This document shows positions 32,101 to 37,148 of a stretch of DNA of 37,148 nucleotides, piece by piece. Below the pieces are notes generated by a model. The model had not been told where the DNA came from. It did no database searches and saw only the letters and a program-made list of their open reading frames with translations. How positions within the stretch are numbered: the first letter of the stretch is position 1; every line of letters starts with the position of its first letter. The translations under genes and the position numbers were made by a program. The DNA comes from Psilocybe azurescens (lineage: Eukaryota; Basidiomycota; Agaricomycetes; Agaricales; Agrocybaceae): contig JAJIRX010000544.1 of assembly GCA_023853785.1 (NCBI GenBank), positions 1 to 37,148 on the forward strand, read 5' to 3'.

Positions 32101-33012
32101 GATTCAGAAATTTTATTAAATATGTTTGCATTTCACCTGCTTTTTGGCTTATAAAAATTTACTTCGAACTTGGGCTATATTAACTGCTTGGAAAGCCTAG
32201 GCTTGGTGGCTGGGCCTGTCTGGGACATCATGGGTGCCATGGTGTAGTTGCTGTTAACAGTTTGAGGTTCAAGACTATGTCTCACAGACAGCAGCTAACT
32301 CCATTAGTCACCAAAGAGGGTTGTAGAATTATGTAGTGACTCAAAATTGTATTACTAGGCAGTATAGTAATACAATGTAGCTTCAGGCAGTTGTAACAAG
32401 ATGAGGGTGAGTGTAGTAAACAACTAATCAAATTAGTTGTCAAGCAAACAGGTCACTTGTTCTTCACACAGAAAGGTTCACAAAGTTAGCTACTAGATTC
32501 AACTGAGGAGCTGGTGCTCTGTATTCTACATTTTATATACCTTTCTACTATAGTGTACAGACCAATGTACTGTTGTTTATTTTCTTTCTCTCTTTGTTGA
32601 TTTTCCTTGATAGTTAAAGTGCAGACACTTGTTGATTTTCTGTGCACTTAACAATAGTCTATTTGCTTCACTGATAAGTTGTTATTTATTTTTAGATAAT
32701 TCACTAATTAGCCAGATCAAAGTTTTTTTATGCTGAGTGTGGCTGTCTCCCTTTTTGTCTGATTCACTGGGTGCATCTTTTACCATTTCTGTGAGATTGG
32801 CAATTGAAAGAGCTGTATGGATTGGCCATCAGTTGCTGCCATTGGAACTGTGAATTAGCAACTGGTTTCATGCTCAGCAGGTGCCAAAGAACAGTCTTAA
32901 CTTGAATACCAGCAGCTAGTACAGATATGGTGATGTATGGCCTAGAAATGTGTCTGGAGTTTTCAAGAATTTGCTACTGGTAGATTCAGATGAAATCCAG
33001 AGTGTGGGAACT
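32101..33012. other. CpG-poor repeat-like DNA left of the solo LTR
   Basis: Almost no CpG from here on. No open frame with a motif. The look (TG- and CA-rich, CpG-free) is that of decayed transposon sequence, but no second copy is in the window. A short tRNA-like promoter resemblance lies at 32241-32276. Confidence 0.5.
33008..33012 (+). repeat. Target-site duplication, left half (GAACT)
   Basis: GAACT at 33008-33012 is repeated exactly at 33528-33532, directly flanking the solo LTR. Five bases is the usual size for Ty3/gypsy integration. Confidence 0.9.
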
Positions 33013-33527
33013 TGTTACGGACACTTTATTTTCTTTTTGCTTTTGCTTTTTCTTTTCCTTTTTGTATATAAAACCTTCCTGTCACATGATGGACAACATC
33101 ATGTGATTGTTACAACAAGTCTTTTCTTTTTCTTTTCCTTTCTCTTTTCTTTTCTTTTCCCTTTTCTTTGTCATCCGTCACATCATTGATACATCATCGT
33201 ATGTTCTGATGAACTTTGCTTTCCATCATATCTACGAAACTCCATCATATCTTTGATGGACTTTCACTTCTATCTTTTATGATACATCTTTCAATGAACG
33301 CTTGATCTGTTTCCTCTATTCTTATATACATCTGCTGATGAACATTCAAACTCGTTTCAACTTGCTGTGCAGTTCATAGTATTTATACCAGGAAGGATCC
33401 ACTGTATTTTTAGCTAGTTCTTGAGAATCTAATCTCCTCTTACTCGATACCGCTTGAACTTGCTGTTCTTGACTACTTGACTGTCGGCTTTATCCACGCA
33501 TGTGAATATAAGCTTGAAGTCGTAACA
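33013..33527 (+). repeat. Solo LTR of the gypsy family
   Basis: A 515-bp LTR running TGTTACGGACAC...GTCGTAACA, in opposite orientation to the LTR at 3925-4346 and matching it closely. No internal retrotransposon sequence adjoins it, and the GAACT duplication on both sides shows a complete insertion that later lost its body by LTR-LTR recombination. It keeps the TATA-like box (33380-33387) and the self-priming word AGCTAGTTCTT (33412-33422). It carries about 93 bp not present in the other LTR, including a perfect 9-bp inverted repeat, CACATGATG (33083-33091) and CATCATGTG (33097-33105). Confidence 0.95.
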
Positions 33528-33532
33528 GAACT

Positions 33533-34724
33533 GGGATAGAATAGTGTTATAGATATTTAGATTATGCCATTAGCTATCAGTATTTTTGGAAATGAGACAC
33601 TATCTAGCTTGGGAATGTATCAGACGCTGTTGTCATTATTGTCTACTATTGGTGCTTATGTCTGTTTTGATTGTCTTCTCAGAACATTTATATTCAAGTA
33701 TATGTGGAGGCATGCCAGTATAAAATGGTTTTAAAATTATTCACAAATAAACTAAAACACATAACAATGCACAGTGAAGAAATATTTGCATGGCTAGTGG
33801 TGTAAAGAGATGAATTATGAAAGATAGCTGAAATTTTTGGCATTCATATGTATGCAACTGAGCTATAATAAGTTCATGAAAAATGGGGAAACTATGAAAT
33901 ATGCAGTATCAGCTCACAGCTAAGCCATGTAAATGACATAATTATTAATGTCTAAGCACTGGATGGTTGAGCTAGCTATTGTCACAATGAACTATTTATG
34001 CCTGTCTATCTGTGGAAATATTGCCTGCAGAAATATTTGAGCCTTTTCAGTGTCCAGACCCTGTAGTGCATGGAAATTTTTATTTGACTCCCTATATTTA
34101 TTTTAGAGGTGTCTACACTCATGTTCAAGGTGTGCAAACATATGTTTGTATCCCTGAGAACATGTTTGATGGTGCAGAAATATTCTTAAGCCCTGAAATT
34201 ATTCCTGGCCAAAATTGACTATGCCCAAACATTATTCTGTAAGTTGCACATATTTTTTCAAATTTTGCCAAGACTAGCTAGCCAGGTGGCTGTGATTATG
34301 TAAAATGGACATTTGTGGCAATTTGGCAACATACAATCAAGTTAAAGCTCTGCCAGGTATGTTAAAACTTAGGTCATTATAATTGAACAAGGATATTCTT
34401 CAGAATATAAATAATTTTGAAGGTGTTAACAGCATATATTGAACATGTATAAGGTATTTATAAGACCTCCTAGTTAGTGTTGCAGATTATGTGGCATCCT
34501 GCAAGGTCTTCAGGCTTATTTTGAAGGCTGTGCTATGTGTAGTAAATGCCTAAAATCTTTCACTCAATGACTTGTAGCTGGTATACAGGTCTGAATAGGG
34601 ATTAAGGAAGAGTGTTAAGAATATAGACTGCATTGACTGCATACATTGTATATGTATTTTTAAATAATTTATAGTGTGGGAAAAACAGTGCTGACCTAAT
34701 AATTTATATAATTTTACAAATAAC
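33533..34724. other. CpG-free AT-rich DNA between solo LTR and element R
   Basis: About 1.2 kb with a single CpG noticed (near 33627). Together with 32101-33012 it is probably the older sequence into which the LTR element inserted. No coding motif; the 68-codon frame at 34012-34218 has none. Nothing else is supported. Confidence 0.5.
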
Positions 34725-34741
34725 GGGGCTTTATGACCGCC

Positions 34742-34973
34742 GCTTGCCGGGATTCGCTCGCTCACCCCCTGTGCTTCACGGCAGGGTCAACAGCTTCGCT
34801 GGGGCTGCGCCCCCAGACCCCTTGTCGGGCGCCCCTACGCCTCCTCATTGAAAAATAAATAGCAATTACAATTATTATATCTTGGGGAATGAGCTTCGCT
34901 CATCCCCCTCTTTATTGACACTCCATGTCTCATGAAAATGTGGGAGGGGGATGAGCACAGCTCACCCCCTCCC
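34742..34973 (-). repeat. Hairpin series of element R, copy 2
   Basis: 34942-34973 (GGGAGGGGGATGAGC pairing with GCTCACCCCCTCCC), 34884-34907 (GGGGAATGAGC pairing with GCTCATCCCC), 34799-34816 (CTGGGGCTGCGCCCCCAG), and a weaker one near 34745-34771. These are in the order of the hairpins of copy 1, with different bases in the stems but pairing kept. A single unpaired purine in the stem recurs in both copies. Confidence 0.82.
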
Positions 34974-35089
34974 CTACTTCACAGCCTGCCCTACAGCTTG
35001 TTGGGGTTGCACTCTTCCATCCCACTATGGAGCCACACAGCATCTTCATAGTCAGATTATATACACTCAGTCAATAACACTGAACAAAT

Positions 35090-36600
35090 ACACAAATATT
35101 TATACACAGCACTCTATATTCTGTGTCCATTAAATTTCTTTTGCTTCAACAATCTCAAACTAAATTTTTAAACCATATTAAACCCATTCCAACTAATCCA
35201 CAGTACCTTTGCCACCATGTCTGTTTTAATATTCACACCCATATCCACTCCCAATCAATCATTATTCTACTTTATATTTTATACAATACTGCACTACTCA
35301 TTTACTATCTATCACTCACCTCATAGGCAGCACCATAGGTGTCATGCTATTTAAATTTCATAGCTTACACTCTTTCTCTTCACAACCAAAATATCTGTCT
35401 CTACACTCCACTACTTTGATTCTACAAAATTTAATCACATTTATCTACACCCTATAGTACATTACAATCTAAAATCAATTTTCATAACATATCACAGAAC
35501 ATTCACCCCACTCACCACTTCTGCTTCATCCTCAGGCCTACATCTTATCACTGCTCCATCTCTCTATCTCACTATAGACATTTGTAGCACCTCCATACTC
35601 ACTTTTTTTTACTGACTGTCAATAACAGTGAATATTTCTGTCTCTATCTAACAATCTCACAAATCTCCAACCAAAATTTAAAACCATATTACACCCACTC
35701 CAACTAATCCACCACAACTTCACCCCTGTACTCAGTCAATCTACATCCCTGCCCATCACCACTCCCAATTATTTGCCAATTATTGCCTCTATTACTTATA
35801 ATACTTGACTGCCCTTTCATTACCCACCAATATCTTGATATGCACAGCACCTGTGGCACTGTGCCATTTTAAATTTATAACTTGCACTTTTTTCTTCAAA
35901 ATCCAAATAGCTGTTCCCAGCCCCCACCACTTTAGTCCTGTAAATGAATTAATCACAACAATCTATATCCTATAGTACATTAAAATTCAAATGTCAATTC
36001 CCACCCTAATAGCTAACACTCTCTTTAATTTTACCCACTACATGGGCAAAGCATACTCCAGCTTTATTCTCAAAAATTAATTTTACTACCTATACAGCAC
36101 TGTATATCACCTATTTTCAATTACAAAGGCATGTCTCAGTGCTATCTTTCTATCCAAATCTTTATTTAAATAGCACCCACACATCCACAAATCCCCTGCT
36201 GCTATGTGTCAGTCATAAAGCTAAACGGCACAGTGCATCTGGGATTTGCTAAGTTGGTGCTCTACACCTCCATACCAAATATAATATCAATATTTCATCA
36301 CTTCACCCTTTCTATGTCTAATGAAAAACATTTGGGTATGTCTCTACAAAAGCATGCCACCTTTAGCGCTATGTCCATGCTACTATACATTTCCACAATA
36401 TATCCCCAGCCCACTCTTGAACAATTATTGTGTAGATTACTTGTAATAACATTCTTTTGCATAGAGAACTGGAATATTCTACTATGCACAGCACCTGCAG
36501 CACTGTATCATTTTAAAATTTACAGATTACACTCTTCACAATTAAAATTTAAAATAGCTGTCCCCTGACCTTTCCCATTGTAAAATTGTGTCCCAGTGCT
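35090..36600 (-). repeat. Internal direct repeats of element R
   Basis: A marker block resembling GCACAGCACCTGTGGCACTG followed by CATTTTAAAATTTA recurs at about 35328, 35845 and 36488. A second marker, AAACCATATTACACCCACTC then CAACTAATCCAC, is at about 35172 and 35682. Unit length is therefore about 500-640 bp. In copy 1 the first marker recurs at about 6061 and 6326, only 265 bp apart, so unit size differs between copies. Confidence 0.65.
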
Positions 36601-37148
36601 ATCTTTCTGTCTACACCTTTATTTAAACAGTTCCAACTATAATTCATTTCATACTAACTTTTCCACTGTCCACAATGCCCCTGTTTTGATATTTATTTAG
36701 TTGTATTTATTTCAGCCTTTAACTCTTTTATCCAATACATAGTCTCCATTACAAAGGTGTCAACCAACCACAATATCTGCAGACAGAAATGTCCCATTCA
36801 AATAGTCTTTGACACAGATTTATTGATCCACTTGCTCATAGTGCACTGTGCACTGTGCATGCAAGAGTGTGCATATTTTTTGTTTTCAGAGCCACCCAAA
36901 GCAGCTTCAATACAGCTGGGTATGGCTAATAGACACATTGAGGGTTCATTATTTAAGCACAGAATGTTTTCCAGGCTTTGTGGCACCCATTTTGTTGTTT
37001 GCCATCAGCCACTGGTTGTTTATTTCAAAAGGCCCCGCAGCGGCGGCCCCAAAACACAGCGGTCTGCTTAATAATAATTAGTCATGCTTAGGTAAAATTA
37101 AATCTCCTTTTTCGAATTGCTTAGTCATTGAGCTCTCTATATTATAGA

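Larger units (their letters stand above)
34725..37148 (-). mobile_element. Element R, copy 2 (inverted, longer, cut by the edge)
   Basis: This is the reverse complement of the 5297-6915 copy. It begins (3' end of R) at GGGCTTTATGACC, runs through the hairpin series, then a long G-poor plus-strand stretch with internal repeats, and reaches the window edge at TATATTATAGA, matching AATCTATAATATA of copy 1. The GC-rich hairpin part (34735-34850) and a patch near 37033-37060 keep many CpG sites, while the rest has almost none. It is at least 2.4 kb long and has no long coding frame. Confidence 0.8.

Noticed and set aside
32235..32300. A tRNA gene
   Set aside because: A-box and B-box-like words are present, but there is no anticodon arm, no acceptor stem pairing and no room for a cloverleaf.
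4347..33012. The whole island as one giant transposon between LTRs
   Set aside because: The two LTRs are in opposite orientation, the left one belongs to its own gypsy body and the right one has its own target duplication.
34012..34218. A 68-residue coding frame
   Set aside because: CpG-free, repeat-like surroundings, no motif and no gene structure.

Overview
This window looks like a nuclear segment of a mushroom-forming basidiomycete (Agaricomycetes). That placement is inferred from three spliced paralogs that fit the DUF6533 membrane family, two genes that fit DUF6699, introns of about 40-65 nt with fungal donors and acceptors, a Ty3/gypsy element of Tf1/sushi type, and transposon-rich blocks that have lost almost all CpG. 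No database search was run; family names rest on recognising conserved motifs.

Left flank (1-7.8 kb): a decayed Ty3/gypsy retrotransposon on the minus strand, cut by the window edge (integrase, RNase H, reverse transcriptase, protease, gag, primer site, 5' LTR at 3925-4346). Next come a CpG-poor duplicate of a promoter-bearing block (4427-5149) and one copy of an unidentified non-coding element, here called R (5297-6915), which ends in a series of GC-rich hairpins.

Gene island (7.8-31.5 kb), in order: DUF6533 gene A (minus, 7788-9470); the less-decayed copy of the promoter block, feeding a 108-residue two-exon gene (plus, 11740-12126); a DUF6699 pseudogene (plus, 12764-13696); an unidentified candidate (plus, 14.8-15.85 kb); DUF6533 gene B (minus, 16395-18100); a broken NmrA/EasG-like reductase (minus, 19846-20277); a single-pass membrane protein gene (minus, 22161-23806); the better-preserved DUF6699 gene (minus, 25244-26237); a degenerate composite repeat array (27.2-28.95 kb); and DUF6533 gene C (minus, 29643-31440).

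Right flank (32.1-37.1 kb): CpG-poor DNA holding a solo LTR of the same gypsy family with a perfect 5-bp target duplication (33013-33527), then a second, inverted and longer copy of R running off the edge (34725-37148).

The genes do not form an evident pathway. The window is best read as a family-expansion island (DUF6533 and DUF6699) between repeat-rich, probably methylated flanks. Most of the better-preserved genes need a one-base correction to stay in frame, so either the assembly has deletion errors or the island is decaying. The observations most worth follow-up are the self-priming site of the retrotransposon, the paired hairpins of R, the CpG-to-TpG decay of a duplicated promoter, and GC-AG introns that alternate with GT-AG introns at the same positions in paralogs.
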